A stretch of 64,000 nucleotides of DNA from Cymodocea nodosa (GCA_036874045.1 CM072344.1:10574501-10638500), one strand, 5' to 3'. Shown: positions 43,595-56,368, numbered from the stretch's first letter. Program-made: numbers and translations. The notes: a model not told the origin generated them from the letters alone.

Positions 43595-46177
43595 ATGTTA
43601 GGACGTGAAAGAGGACATGGTAGAATGACCAAAGTGCAGAAAAGAGAGCTAGAACTTCAGAAAATGCAGAATGAAATCAACGACATCTATACAAGGTACA
43701 CTTTTTTAAATGAAATACTGCATGAAATAAGAAAAGCTGTTCAAGATGAGAAAAATTTCTGTTGGAAATTTATTCGAAATTATGTTGAAACACAGTTTAG
43801 ACTAAAACAGACTAAACTTTCCCCATTGCATTTATGGAAAAGAAATTTACAACCTAACCCTGTGGTTGTAAGTTCTAGACATGTACTAGAGACATCGGTA
43901 TAGTTTATCACTTATTATGGAAAGAAGTGGGGACCAATGATCGAAAATGCAAACAGGGAATTACAATCCTTGTATTCCCAACATTATTTTCCCCCAACTG
44001 TTTTAGATGATATTAAATAATATATCGATGAACAGAAAACTACCATTAGCAAAATGGGCCTTCGAAGTGAAGGACAAAGAGTTTATCAACTCAAAATGGC
44101 AAAGGTGGAGAGCTTAAAACTCTATATTCCATTATTACCACCCAGGCATCATGGTGAAGGACCATCAAGACAACAAGTGCCTTTAATAGGAGAAATTAAG
44201 ACAATTTTAGAACCTCCTGAACAACCTGAAACACTGCAAACATATAGTTAGACAAAGAAAAAGACAATTGAATATTTTGGACTAATTACAGGTGTACAAG
44301 GAATATTGCAGCAAAAAGAAAAATCAGTGAAAAATGGAAAACTATGCTCCATTGCAGAAGCTAGATAGACATTTTTGTCAGGAATCCTAGTAGATGTGAC
44401 AAATATTGGCTTACAAGCATATACTCTAAGGTATTGTGTCACATTAGTGTATAATGTATCTTTTAATACAATGGACAGTTTTTCACACAATGCTGCAAGC
44501 ACACGTTCTTTTCCTACGGAAAGTGAGAATGTAGGAAATTTTGATAATATATATACAGATGATATCAAATTTGATGATATTATTGATGGCATAGACACTG
44601 AGTCTATGAATTTTGAAGATATTTCATCTGAAAAGGAATGTACAGATATTCTTCCTCTTACTATATCTCGAATAGAGACTTTTGAATTTTGGTACAGGTT
44701 CTTATACTACACTTTATATGTATGGTTATATCTGTTACAATATATCGTATACTTGTTGATAAATGTATATAATCAACAACATACACAGTTACAAATAGAA
44801 TATGATACTACCAATGTCTCACATATACAAATTTCAGAAATACAGGATGATTCTATTCCATAGACAGATATAGAACATTCTTTCATACAGAGATAGTTGT
44901 ATAGATCACATATAGATATACAGGTTGCTGATATATAGATTGTTACAGAGACTGTTGCTAGTGAAATGTTTCCAGAAGAACAAACAGAAGAAATTCAGTA
45001 GATTATTGATACGACAATAACAGATATTTCAGACATTTATACTAGTTTTGATAGAAATTCCACCAGTTCTGAAAGATCTAACAATATAGATGCTGCTAAT
45101 AATATTGAAACAAGTCCCAGATCAAAACATCATGATAGAAAAATACCTAATCCTGAATAGAGTTTAGATGCAAATACATTATTATGGTTCATAAATAATT
45201 CCTGCTATGACAAATTTCAGACATATAAAACTTTTACAGTTTTATATTCAAGACTAGTTAAGTTTGAAGGGATGACACACATACGTGAACTGTTTGAATT
45301 TCAAGGCTTGTTGACTCTACTTCCACAACAGCCAGACCATCTTGCTATACTCGAACTTCTCAGTTGTTTTTACTCAAACTTAACAATGGAAGAAGGTATT
45401 CATGTTTCTAATATACAAGAAAATGACATATATTTAACTTCAGATTTACTTCATCAAGTACTTGGTCTAAAAAATGAAGGAGTTAAATTATCAGAAAGAA
45501 AACAGGTTTATCGATTGGGATGAGACATTACAAGTTTAGCCAAAGATCCAACTACCAACAAACCATTGACATTACTAAATGACTTAAATGGCCAAACACG
45601 TTTTATTGCAAAAATATTGCATGCTACATTGTTTCAGAGGTTTGGTCATGAGGCAGAAGTTGGCAGATGTTGTCCTTATGCTACATACGCATTAATAAAT
45701 CATATATAGGTGAACTGGTATGATATTTTTGTTTCTCATATCTTACATTTGCAAAGTAAATTATTTTATGGTGATACAATTTTGAGAATTGTGACAAGTC
45801 AAATAGATATTACACCTTGGCCATAGAAAAGATTAAAGCCACGATCTTTCTCTACAAAGGAACTCCAAAAATACCAAGCGGCAGATACACCTATCCTCAG
45901 ACAACAACAACAGGTTCGGCAAACACAGCAACAATCCATTGAATTTATAGAAACACAACAACATACAGATATACAACAAGATATACATATAGATATACAA
46001 CAAGGTATACATAGAGAAATACATACAAGTATAGATACAGACATACATACTGAATTTTTACAGCAACCGTCACAAGTTTCTCAAAATGATTTAGATCAGG
46101 CATTACTTGATCAGATAAACAAAGTTAGTACAGATATTGCAAAGAAAATTTCAGATACTCTGATTGATATTTTTTGA
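43595..46177 (+). pseudogene. C4 third ORF with hydrophobic segment
   Basis: One frame of 861 codons from ATG 43595 to TGA 46175, interrupted by about a dozen stops, nearly all TAG (for example 43901, 44249, 44366, 44861, 45158, 45707, 45824), and no frameshift. The N-terminus is basic (MLGRERGHGRMTKVQKRELE) and coiled-coil-like. A very hydrophobic stretch near residues 360-395 (WYRFLYYTLYVWLYLLQYIV, then YLLINV) could span a membrane, as expected if this were an envelope-like protein. The conserved C-terminal domain follows: FQTYKTFTVLYSRLVKF, LFEFQGLLTLL, LSCFYSNLTMEEG, VLGLKNEGVKL, LFQRFGHEAEVGR, LFYGDTILRIVTSQ. The end is rich in Gln and Ile-Asp-Ile-His repeats. The hydrophobic stretch was not seen in the C1 or C2 copies. 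Confidence 0.78.
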
Positions 46178-46521
46178 AGACAAAGAGGCTTGTGATTATA
46201 CAAATTATGTATTACATGATTTATTTTTTGTAATTTGTAACCAAAACTATTATGTAAACTGTTTACTGATTTTAATGTTACGTGATTATTTTTCATAGTT
46301 TATGATATTAAATAGTTTTTGCTTAATCCATAAATCCTATGTATGGTTGACACTATCGTTTTGATTGATATATACTTAGTAAGATATCCTTCCTTACTTT
46401 TATAACACTTAACTTCCTAAAGGGAGAGAAAATAGTTTGTTTACTTTTTTATAATGCCAAAAAGGGGGAGATATAAATTATGTGACTTATTAGGTTTTGA
46501 CATCATCAAAAAGGGGGAGAT
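46178..46521 (+). other. C4 3' noncoding region with two polypurine tracts
   Basis: AAAAAGGGGGAGA occurs at 46459-46471 and again at 46508-46520, the second directly before the LTR. Duplicated PPTs in this position are characteristic of Sireviruses. Confidence 0.85.
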
Positions 46522-47727
46522 TGTTAGGTATTTAATTTTGATGATATATGCTTTATTAACGTATTTAAATAAGTCTACATAATATTCTCTAAGTATAATA
46601 GTTAACAGATTATCGGAAAGTTTCATTTTTATGTCAGATAAATTAAAGATTTCCGAAGAGCTAGATTTGCAATGGTTAAACTTTCGGATAGTTAACGTTT
46701 CGTTTTTGTCGAATACTTTACGTTAAAAACTTGTATAGTTAAGTTATCTGCACGTGTGTTTTTAATGTTTTAAGTTGTCACATGTTTTCCATGTGCGTTC
46801 GGTAATGAAAAATCGAATAGTTAGATAACTGTTCGAGTTTTTATACGCATGAATAGATAACTGTCTGAGTTTTATAAAAGGACTAACGAACAAAAAAGTT
46901 TCTTTGTTTAGTCATGTGTTTTACAAGTGCAAAAACTCGAAGAGTTAAAAGATAAGTGTTTGAGTTTTTACAAGAGTTAAAGGATAACTGTTCGACTAAA
47001 TCGAAGACTTAGAAGATATTCTACAAGACTCCAGGAAGATAAAGTTTCGATGTATCTACGAGTGGAGATTGTGGAAACTCAAAATGTTAGTGAAGTAAGT
47101 GGAAATTTAAATAGAAAGTAATTTGGATTAAAGAGAAAATTAGTACGTGGATTATGGATCATGGATTATGGATCAAGTGCATGATCATGCTGAACATGAA
47201 AGACAACAGAGTTCGACTACTGATAGAGAGTACGAGCTACATTACAACAAAGGATCCCAATCTCAAAAACTAAGTCTAAATATTCAATCTGGATCCCTAA
47301 CTGAAAAGTTAAGTTTGAATATTCATATTCTGAAAAGTTCTCCAACATCAGAAGAAGTTCAAAATTCCAAGCAATTTTAGAAAAGGAGCTACAAACACAA
47401 GAAGTTGGGAAATTCGACAACTAGAGAAGAAGAGATACAGAAGTTGAGCAAAGAGAAAGAAAAGAGTTGTGTGCATAAAGATCAGGTTTTATACAATTCA
47501 AAATTAGTTTTGAAAAATAGCTTTGTTTTCCTATTTGAATTGTATATCAAAAATTACTGTATCAAAACCATCAAGAAGGGAATTGAGCGGAAAAGATATT
47601 GTAAATTCTATCTTGAAATAAAAGAATAGAATTTCATTTACAAGTGTTTTGTGCTCTTGTTTTATCCGCTAGTTTAATTACTAAAGACATAATTCACCCC
47701 CCCTCTTGTGATACAGATGATCCTATA
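46522..47727 (+). repeat. C4 3' LTR (1,206 bp)
   Basis: It begins TGTTAGGTATTTAATTTTG after the PPT and ends CACCCCCCCTCTTGTGATAC then GATGATCCTATA, where the expected CA terminus reads TA. Hairpin motifs of the TCGGATAGTTA and CTCGAAGAGTTA kind are frequent at 46600-47000. Confidence 0.8.
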
Positions 47728-48448
47728 GAAATCCTTAGGGGTGTAGCTAATCTTTCTTTAAAAGAGAACGAAGATATGACTGCTCTAGTACAAAAATCAT
47801 TAAGGGAAATTCTATATCCTGAACTAGTTGATGAACCTTCATGTATTCGATTGCCAAACTTTGAGGGAGATAGGTTTGAACTAAAATCTAATTATATTAG
47901 TCAATTGCCACACTTTCATGGATTAGAAAAAGAAGATGCCTATTATTTCCTTAGAAAATTTGACAAAGTTTGTCAAATAATGAAAATGGCGAACATGAGT
48001 ATTGATGCTATTAAACTTAGATATATCCATTTTGCTTTAAAAGACACAGCTAAGAGATAGTTATATACTCTATCACCTGATTCTATTTTTACATGGACTG
48101 AATTTTGCTTTGTTTTTCTAGAAAAATATTATCCAACACATCAAATGACTAAAAAGAAAAAGGAAATATTAATGTGTAGCCAAAAACAGGGAGAATTATT
48201 CTAGAAATATTTTGAAAGATTTAAAGATTTACTAACTCAATGTCCACATCATGCAATGAGTAAAGCACAATTAGTAGGTATAATTTATGAAGGCATAGAT
48301 GTTTCAACAAAATCTTTATTAGAATCTACTTGTGAGAATGGATTTTTAAAACTATGTTGTGAAGAAGCATGGGCATATTTAGAAAACATTGCAAAAAGAA
48401 CTACATAGTGGAAAAACTCAGCTGAAGCTATTACAGATAAAAGAATAT
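47728..48448 (+). pseudogene. gag: G3: Athila-type gag capsid fragment
   Basis: Collinear with the reverse complement of 7530-6350. It shows VDEPSCIRLPNFEGDRFELK, YISQLPHFHGLEKED and WTEFCFVFLEKYYPTHQMTK. Stops near 48058, 48202 and 48406 are all TAG, in one frame. The left side abuts the C4 LTR and the right side is fused to the C6 LTR at a shared TTGC. It is a single copy here, without the tandem duplication. Confidence 0.85.
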
Positions 48449-48975
48449 TGCACACAAAATGAAAAATCTTTTCAAGGATAAAACCATCCCTACACACTAA
48501 AAGAAAAATCTTATTCAGGGATCAAAAACACCACTTCGGGAAAAATCTCTCAAGTGGAAGAAAGTTCAGTGAAGCATAAAAAGGTAAGATTTTTGTCACT
48601 GAAGATTTGAAGTATCAGAAGAAAGTAAATTCGGTGAAGCATGAAAAGACAAGATATTCGTCACTGAAGAATTGCTGAAGAAGAAAAAGAAGAAGAAGAA
48701 AGATCTCAAACAGGGAGAAAAGTTTTAAACCGCAAATTAGTTTTCTCTGTTTGTAGTTATGAAATTGTTTAGATGATACATGGTATCGAAATATAATTGC
48801 ATCTACAATTTCTGAGGAGAATTGAATTGTATATTGTAATTGATACCTTGAATAAAAATGATTTTATGAAAACAATGTCTCGACTTGTTTTTGAGTTTTA
48901 AAGTTTCAATTATATTTCAGAAAATATTAAAAATACACAATTCACCCTACTTTTGTGTAGCCATACGATCTTACA
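48449..48975 (+). repeat. C6 partial 5' LTR
   Basis: It matches C1 LTR from about 12508 to 13037 (R-U5 part only), ending CGATCTTACA. The U3 and TATA box are missing, so this copy has lost its own promoter. Confidence 0.88.
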
Positions 48976-48977
48976 AG

Positions 48978-48989
48978 TGGTATCAGAGC
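48978..48989 (+). other. C6 primer binding site (initiator tRNA-Met)
   Basis: TGGTATCAGAGC, 2 bp after the LTR end, identical to that of C1. Confidence 0.93.
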
Positions 48990-49175
48990 TTTGTGAATAA
49001 TCTTTGATATAAAATCGATACCAACTTATTTAATATCATTGCTTATTCTACCTTCCTTGTTTTTAAATAGAAATTAATATCTGAGCATACGTTTAACTCT
49101 ATTGATTTAAGGCTCAAGTTGTTTTAAAGTTTTTAGACTGTTTAAAATCAAATAGGTTGAAAAATCTAAGGTAAA

Positions 49176-51425
49176 ATGGCTACTAGAAATGGTAATTTTT
49201 CTTTATATGAAAGCCAAAATCTTAATCGTCCTCCTTTATTTGATGGAATACATTTTGAATATTGAAAATATAGGATGACTATTTTTCTTCAAAGTATAGA
49301 TCATAAATTGTGGTTCATGATTTCCAAACCATATACTTTGTTAACTACTCCTTATAATACTTGGACAATTACTAAAAAAGAAAATGAAACTCTGAATGCT
49401 AAGGGCTTAAATATTTTATTTTGTGCATTAAGTTATGAACAGTTCAGTAAAGTGTCGGCACATAAATCTGCTTATGAGGTGTGGCATGCATTAGAAGTTT
49501 CACATGAAGGTACTTCTCAAGTTAAAGAGACAAAAATAAACATGTTGATTCATAAGTATGAACTCTTTAAGATGCATGAAGACGAAAATATTTCTAAGAT
49601 GTTTTCCAGATTTCTTGATATCATAAACTCTTTAAAATGTTTAGGAAAGAATTTTGAACACAAGGATTTGGTGAGGAAAATTCTCAGATCCCTAAGTTCT
49701 AAATGGTCTTAGAAAGTAACATCAATTGAGGAATCACGAGATTTAAATATTTATACTATGAATGAACTTATAGGAAATTTAACAGCTTATGAAGTTCAAT
49801 TAAATGAATCACTCAGTCACAACAAACTAAAAATGAAGAAAGAAATAGCCTTCGAAATTAATTCAGATTCTGATATATCTACTGATTCTCACGAGGATTT
49901 GATTTTGTTGACTAGGAAATTCAAAAAAGCATGGAAAGCTAGGAAACAGCAAAGGAACAAAAATGATAAACCCTTAACGTCAAAATCATTGAATGACAAG
50001 AATTCTTCATCCAGAAAGTATGTATGTTACAACTGTAAGAAACCTGGACATCTTTCTCCAGATTGTCCTATGAGGAAAAATGAAAAGCAAAGTAGGACAA
50101 ATCAGAAGAAGACGACTCAGAAAACTCAGAAAAAGTTTTACAAGAAAAAGGCTTTGAAGGTCACTTGGGATGACACGTCTGAAGAGTCTGAATCTGAGGA
50201 ATCAACATCAAAATCTTCACATTTAGAAGGAGAACAAGAGTTAGAAGACGTTGCTCATGTGTGCTTCATGGCAGATGAGTCTGAGGTAATATCTAATCCT
50301 GAAAGCCATTCAGATTTCAACTTTGATGAATTATTATGTGCTTACCATGCATTATTACAAAAACTTAAAGTATGTAAACTGGAAAATAAGAATATTAGAA
50401 AATCTTCATCCATTATGGAAGAACAAAATTGTTTCTTTTCTACTACTTTAGAAAAGTTTAAATGTGACAATGAAAATCATGCTAGAGATTTGCAAAAATT
50501 TAGATTTAATGAATATATCTTGCATGAACAAATACAGAATATAAATGCTGAAAAATTAAAGATAGAATCTGAAAATGAAATGTTGAGAAACAATATAAAT
50601 GAACTTGAATTAGAGATAGAAAAATTAAAACTGAGAGAGCAAGATTTAAATTCTACCTTTGAGAAATGGAATTTAAGTCAAACTAAGTTAAACAAACTAA
50701 CTAGTACCCCTGCGGTGTCTTATAAATTTGGCTTAGGATTTGGTTATCCTGAATCTCAAGCCAATAAAGGATTTATTAGTTGCAGTTCAAGTAAATCTAA
50801 GATTAAAATTCCTTTTATTATGAAACAAGGTAATAAATATGTAGAAGTAGGTACTTCAAAGGATGAATCATGCAGTAATAATATAAATCAATGTGATTTG
50901 TCAAATTGTACTTCTAACATGACTATAAATGTTTCTAAAAATCTTGTTTCTTGTTTTGGAAATTCAGTTTCTAATGTTTCTAAAATTTCAGACAATTGTA
51001 GTAAACTGAAAATTCAGAAACCTGAGCATGTAATTCAATACACTGGTATTAGACTAATTACTCATTCTACATGTGATAAAACAAAAAATTCTTGTGTAGA
51101 AAAAGATTTTGTATGTACGGAAAGTGTTAATACAAGTACAAAATCTTGGTATGAACTTACAAAATTGTATAAGCATGACCAAAATAAATTAACATCTGAT
51201 AAAAATATGTTTGGCCTTGATTATACTACATCTGAAAACAAAAAGAATGATTGCAAAAGCAATAATGCTATATGTAAGTATGAAGCTAATGATAAATCAA
51301 TAGTACTTACAACTAATAAGAATATAAATGATAATGTTAAACTATTTTTAAACAAAAGGAAGAAATATGCGTTTAATGAATTTGGTCCTCAACAACATTG
51401 GGTACCAAGAAAAAGTTTTTCTTAA
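49176..51425 (+). pseudogene. gag: C6 gag (nearly open)
   Basis: 750-codon frame from ATG 49176 to TAA 51423. Only two premature stops: TGA at 49263 (in the FEYWK motif) and TAG at 49710. From 49758 it is open for 555 codons, including the intact knuckle CYNCKKPGHLSPDC and a long coiled-coil-like region (NINELELEIEKLKLREQDL). It is the best-preserved Sirevirus gag in the window. Confidence 0.9.
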
Positions 51426-51666
51426 TTTGTGTTGCAGGAGGAAACAACATCAAAATGGATCTTGGACAGTGGAGTGTCAAGTCACATGACCAAATAGAAA
51501 AATCTATTACAAAATTTTACAAATACCATGAAAGGAAGTGTAACATTTGGAAACAAAAGTAAAGATAAAATCATAGGTATGGGCAATGTTCAAATAACTC
51601 CTACTTGTGTTATTTCGAATGTACTATTCGTAGAAAACCTAGGTTTTAATTTGCTGAGTGTCATAA
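51426..51666 (+). pseudogene. pol: C6 protease fragment up to deletion junction
   Basis: In frame after TAA: EETTSKWILDSGVSSHMTK, so the catalytic DSG is intact. A TAG follows near 51496. The fragment ends in AGTGTCATAAATGGATAAAG, the junction also found in C2. Confidence 0.85.
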
Positions 51667-52485
51667 ATGGATAAAGGTATATTTTTAAATCAAGAAAAAT
51701 ATGCAGATGAAATGCTTAAGAAATTTAATTTTAATGATACAAGGATTCGAGGAACTCCTATGAGTACTACTTTAAAGTTAGATATTGATGACATAGGAAA
51801 ATCTATAGATCAAAGAAAATACAGAAGTATGATTGATTCTTTACTTTATTTGACTGCTAGTAGACCTCATATTTTGTTTGCTGTGTGTGTTTGTGCTAGA
51901 TTTCAATCTAATCCTAAGGAATCACACTTAATTGCAGTTAAAAGAATATTTAGATATATACAAGGAACTAAAAATTTCAGACTATATTATTCTAAGGATA
52001 GTTCAATAGATCTTATAGGATATACTGATGCTGATTTTGCAGGATCTAAATCTGATAGAAAGAGTACTAGTGGCACATGTCAATTATTGGGAAATAATTT
52101 GGTGTCATGGTTTAGTAAAAAGCAAAACTGTGTAGGACTATCTACTATAGAAGCTGAATATGTTGCTGCTGCACTGTGTTGCACTCAGATTCTGTGGATA
52201 AGGCAAACTTTAGAAGATTTTGGATTATCTTATGATACAATTGAGATTTATTGTGACAGTAATTCTGCAATAAATCTTTCTAAAAATCTTGTATTACATT
52301 CAAGAGCAAAACATATAGAGGTTAGACATCATTTTCTAAGAGATAATGTAATTAAAAGAAAAATTAAATTAGAATTTGTGTCTAGTAAAAATCAATTAGC
52401 TGATATATTTACAAAACCTCTAAACGAAAATACATTCTACAACATTAGATTAAATTTAAGTATTTGTAGGCTATGTGATGTGTAA
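51667..52485 (+). pseudogene. pol: C6 RT C-terminus and RNase H (open)
   Basis: A 272-codon open frame: MDKGIFLNQEKYADEMLKKF, SMIDSLLYLTASRPHI, TDADFAGSKSDRKSTSGTCQ, STIEAEYVAAALCCTQILW, CDSNSAINLSKNLVLHSRA and the end QLADIFTKPLNENTF. It is out of frame with the protease fragment. Integrase and the RT catalytic core are absent. C1's stops at 18116 and 18308 are sense codons here. Confidence 0.88.
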
Positions 52486-53024
52486 AATGCTTAAACTCCA
52501 CATAAAAAGATAAATATTATTGATGATGTTGTTCACCTCATAGATATTATATACTTATTATAAATATCTAAAGTAATATCTAAACTACTGCTTAAGATAC
52601 TATGTATTTATTGTAAAATCATAGTAGTATCTTATTGATTTTAAGTAGTTTATCAATTTTAATTGTTTTTACGATTTTAAGTGGAAGTGTAAATGAAAAA
52701 CATTAAATACTTCTGACAATCTGAAATTTTGATTAAATGTTTTCTTTGAATCAAGGAAAATACATATGATCATGCATAAATTTGACTTAATTGATTAAAC
52801 TTGTAGAATAAGTTATATGTAACTCATCTTAAACTGTTAATCAAAAATATAAGCTTATTGAAACTGATTCATATTCTCATTACAATCATAGAAGTAAAAA
52901 TTCTATGAGATTTGTGTTTTATTGCATCTGTATTAATGGAATACATATATACTGTACTTAAAATGAAAAGTGCTTACAAAGTAAAAATCTTTGAGAGTTT
53001 ATTGATCAGTTTGATCATGAGCCT
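52486..53024 (+). other. C6 3' spacer, left part (interrupted by G2)
   Basis: Collinear with C1 18608-19148. It breaks at AGCCT (53020-53024), which is repeated at 62977-62981 on the other side of G2. Confidence 0.85.
53020..53024. other. G2 target site duplication, left copy
   Basis: AGCCT, repeated at 62977-62981. Removing G2 and one copy restores continuity with the C1 sequence around 19148. Confidence 0.9.
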
Positions 53025-54653
53025 TGTTTGGTTATTTTAGAAGTTTTAAATTTATAAATTGCAAGTGCACGGAATCCAATGAAGTACGTCGGCAAGTACG
53101 GGTCGAACCACAAATAAATGGGGATAATCTAGGATTCTAATTACAAGAATATGGTAAGCAAATACTTTCCAAAAATAGATTAGACTACAAGAAAGGTAAG
53201 TCCACGGATTTTTAATTTATTGACCAATCAACAGATTAGACTGAAAATTTAATCTCGATCAGATCTGTTAATTTGGACTTCAGATAAAAATTTTCACAAT
53301 TAAAAACGCACGAATAGTATGACTGAAAATTCGGGGATTGAAAATAATGCATAAAATTGGAAACTTCTGCGCGTTAATAACAGTATCTTAAAAACCTTAT
53401 AAATCCCGAATTACTCAACAAAAAATTACAAAATCAAATGCGTTGCAAAATAGACAGAATGTAGATATTAATGAAATATTTATTAGAATTTTTATGCGAT
53501 CTGTATTGTAGAAAAAACACGTTACAATCACGACAAAAGAGTCGCAGACTGAATTCTGTGCTTGATAGAGTTTATGGCTTCAAAATGGCAACAAATCTTC
53601 TTGGCTTGCTATGAAATTTTACAGAATCACAGAAGGCTTATAATAGCATGATTAAGATTTTTTTCAGAATTTTTAATTAAACAGAATCGCTCCGGAACGC
53701 ATATGAACTCTCGGAATAATAACAGATCAACAAAACTGCAAATCTGCAAACAACATGCACAACCTTCAACGAATTCTATGTTGTTTCATGCATAACAGAA
53801 TGTAATATCTGGATTTCAACATCAACAAACAATAATATATGAATATATATCAATAACAGCACCTGTTTTTATGATTTTCAGATGAAAAGAACAAAAATTC
53901 ACGGATTCAAAAAGGAACAAACAAACAACAACGAATCTATTTTCTACTTTTACCCTATTACAATGAAAACTAAGAACATAAATAACTACCTACGTGAAAC
54001 ATGATAAAAGGTGATACATCTGAAGCCAAAGAAGAGGGGAAAGGGGAGAAACGATTTGTGGAACCTCACAAATGAAGAAGAGAACCCTTGTAGTGGTGGA
54101 TGTCCCTCCTCCAAGATGTGGGATGAAGGCTTTCATGTTGGAGATGACTTGTGGGATGAAGATGATGAGATCTGAGTTGAAGAGATGTGGTGGAATGACC
54201 GGCTTTCTCCTTCCTTGCTTCAAGACGTGGAGCTCCAAGAGCGGGCGACGGCTGGTGGTGTTGGAGGTGGAAAACAAAAACTCCAAGAGACAAGACCTAG
54301 ACGTGCATCACTCTCTTTTATAGAGAGAGTTTCCAAGTTTGGAGATCCATCTTTGATTCAACGATTGGGATTAAATCCCACTTGATTTTCTTTCTACAAT
54401 CTTCAATTTCTATGATCTTCAATTGAATTATAAACTTTTCACAACAATAAATACATCAAAATATCAAGTCATCCATAAAATTCATAAATGATGCATGTTT
54501 GAAATAATTTCCTACTTTTAATTGTATAAAATGGGGATTAGTTCTTATTGGTTAAATAATGAAATAAATGCATAATATGACTTTAATAAATCTCATGTAA
54601 ATATATTTAACCAATAAGATCCTATAAAAATATGCAACATTTTAATCCAAACA
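53025..54653 (-). repeat. G2 3' LTR
   Basis: The plus strand starts TGTTTGGTTATTTTAG and ends TAATCCAAACA. A minus-strand TATA box, CTATAAAAG, lies at 54315-54323 with a CTCTC-rich surround. Confidence 0.93.
54315..54323 (-). promoter_or_regulatory. G2 LTR TATA box (also at 62638-62646)
   Basis: CTATAAAAG on the minus strand in both LTRs, flanked by CTCTCT and GAGAGTGATGCACG. The 5' LTR copy at 62638-62646 would drive the element. Confidence 0.7.
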
Positions 54654-54667
54654 AACTCCCCCATGCT
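54654..54667 (-). other. G2 polypurine tract
   Basis: AACTCCCCCATGCT on the plus strand, i.e. AGCATGGGGGAGTT before the LTR start on the minus strand. Confidence 0.85.
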
Positions 54668-56059
54668 TAAACTTTTACTTGTCCCGAGTAATAAAAACAA
54701 CTAAAAATCAAGAACTTGAAATCACACGAAAAATTATTCAGGTCACTTGTCACTATTGAACTCGTTGGGCATGGTGGTGGCTCAAACTAATATCACAATC
54801 TCTCACAATGTCCTCTAGTTTCAACGAGTTTACACTATTGGAATGAGAAGTCACCTGTCCACAAGAACTATTTTGCCTTGAACAAAAAGGATTCACACCC
54901 TCACTACTCAAGAAAAATATCATTGTATAACAATATGATAATGAATCAAATGAAAGAAATATGTGGTAGTGATTAACTCCCTCCCTTCAAATGAGATAAG
55001 TCAAAAAAAGCTTAGAATGAACAACCAAAGTATCACATCATAACGTGCTCTAATCAACCCACTCTCAAGAAAATAAAAGAAGCTAGACACTTGAGAAAGC
55101 CCACTACTTCCTCGCATCCCATATGTCTCCAAGCCCCCTTTCTACATTGAAAGCTCTTTTTTCTTTTTCTTTTTCTTTTTTCTACTCTTTTTTTTTTTTC
55201 TCTCTTTTCATTTCAAATTCCTTGTTTTTTTTTCTTCTTCTTCCTTTTTTTTTTTTCAACAATATAATTTTCCAATGGTATCAAACACCTTATTTCACCA
55301 TTAAGCCTAACCTACCCCAAGAAACTCCTTAGCACGCCAAATGTGATAACTTAGGTGTTTTCCTAAACATATCCTTCAAAATCTCGTAGAAGTTTGGGAT
55401 GGTCCTAAATATCTCACCAAAGGTCATGTAATGAATAACCTGATTATGGTGGTACTCGGCTTAAGGATCACTTAGAAAAGATGTATAAAAATAACAAGGC
55501 GTAAGTTCAAGTGACCAGGAAGACTCAACTCAAAACACAAATTGCTTAAACTCATCTTCTTTAGAGAACATCACTATTAGGTCTTGTGCTTTTTGGTCCT
55601 GGAGTCTCACCACTCAAAAGGAAATGGGGTTGTCCCATATAATCTAATAGTGACAACTGAATAGACAATCTCATCAAGTATGTTTTTCAAGTAAAAATAC
55701 AATAAAATCATGCATCTAAAATTTTAAAATATGAGCCTATCAAAGCAATTGTAATGAAATGAAATTCACCTTCCCCCCATGCTTAAATCTAACATTGTCC
55801 TCAATGTAATATAAAAGAGGGGATATAGATATCATACCAGATTGAAGTCACTTAAAGTCAAACCTTATTCCATACTTGTGATGCCTACATGGAATTCTTA
55901 TTAGAAAAATATCTTGAAAATTACATATAAGGCATGCACTAATGGTTATAAGTTGAAGATAATACAACATAATCTATAATGAAATAACTGTTCCATCCTA
56001 CTACATGTTGTCTTATTCATGCATCATTAAATTATATGCTAAGCAAAGAAAGAAAAACC
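54668..56059 (-). other. G2 3' noncoding region with second PPT-like motif and pyrimidine tract
   Basis: No convincing gene. A second motif, CCTTCCCCCCATGCTTAAAT, lies near 55771-55790 and is followed by the same TGTCCTCAATGTAA context as in the element at 4080-4110. A run of about 110 bp almost purely C/T lies at 55145-55260 (purine-rich on the element's sense strand). Confidence 0.65.
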
Positions 56060-56368
56060 CTAGTCAATTTGATCAATAAAGCGTTGAATTTCTGCATTCA
56101 TCTTCTTTCGTGGTTTCACATTCGTCATCTTTGGCTCTTCATCTTTGTTTGTCTTATCAAAGTAACAGATGTAATCATCTTCATAACGCTTCTTAGAGGT
56201 GAGCATAGACTTCTCTATTACAACATTGGAATTTCTTGCACTTGTAGATGGTTGTGTTGCAGTGACAAGAGCTTTTCCTTTTTCTACCCATGTTACTTTT
56301 GCTGGTTGTGCTTGTTGCTTTGTTTTCCCTTTTGATTGACAGTTCTTCCTAGCTTTTGTATTCTCCAT
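56060..56368 (-). CDS. small basic ORF of G2, function unknown
   Basis: 102 codons from ATG 56368: MENTKARKNCQSKGKTKQQA, then KVTWVEKGKALVTATQPSTS and a charged end (KKMNAEIQRFIDQID). Lys-rich, with no membrane helix. It is at the place where Athila elements hold an envelope-like ORF, and where the element at 4509-5654 holds the F-box gene. It may be the N-terminal remnant of such an ORF or a chance frame. I do not recognise it. Confidence 0.4.
   Translation of the reverse strand: MENTKARKNCQSKGKTKQQAQPAKVTWVEKGKALVTATQPSTSARNSNVVIEKSMLTSKKRYEDDYICYFDKTNKDEEPKMTNVKPRKKMNAEIQRFIDQID

Noticed and set aside
45950-46045. Tandem microsatellite-like ATACAGATATACAACAAG repeats.
   Set aside because: They are in frame within the C4 third ORF and encode a Gln/Ile/His-rich tail like the poly-Gln tail of C2, so they are treated as part of that coding sequence.
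54072-54323. Plus-strand open frames in both G2 LTRs (also about 62395-62708).
   Set aside because: They are antisense to the element, differ between the two LTRs, and coincide with the TATA region. No domain.
55145-55258. Possible regulatory or origin-like polypyrimidine tract.
   Set aside because: It is low-complexity sequence in the noncoding 3' region of G2. Nothing in the sequence supports a specific function beyond a possible auxiliary purine tract.
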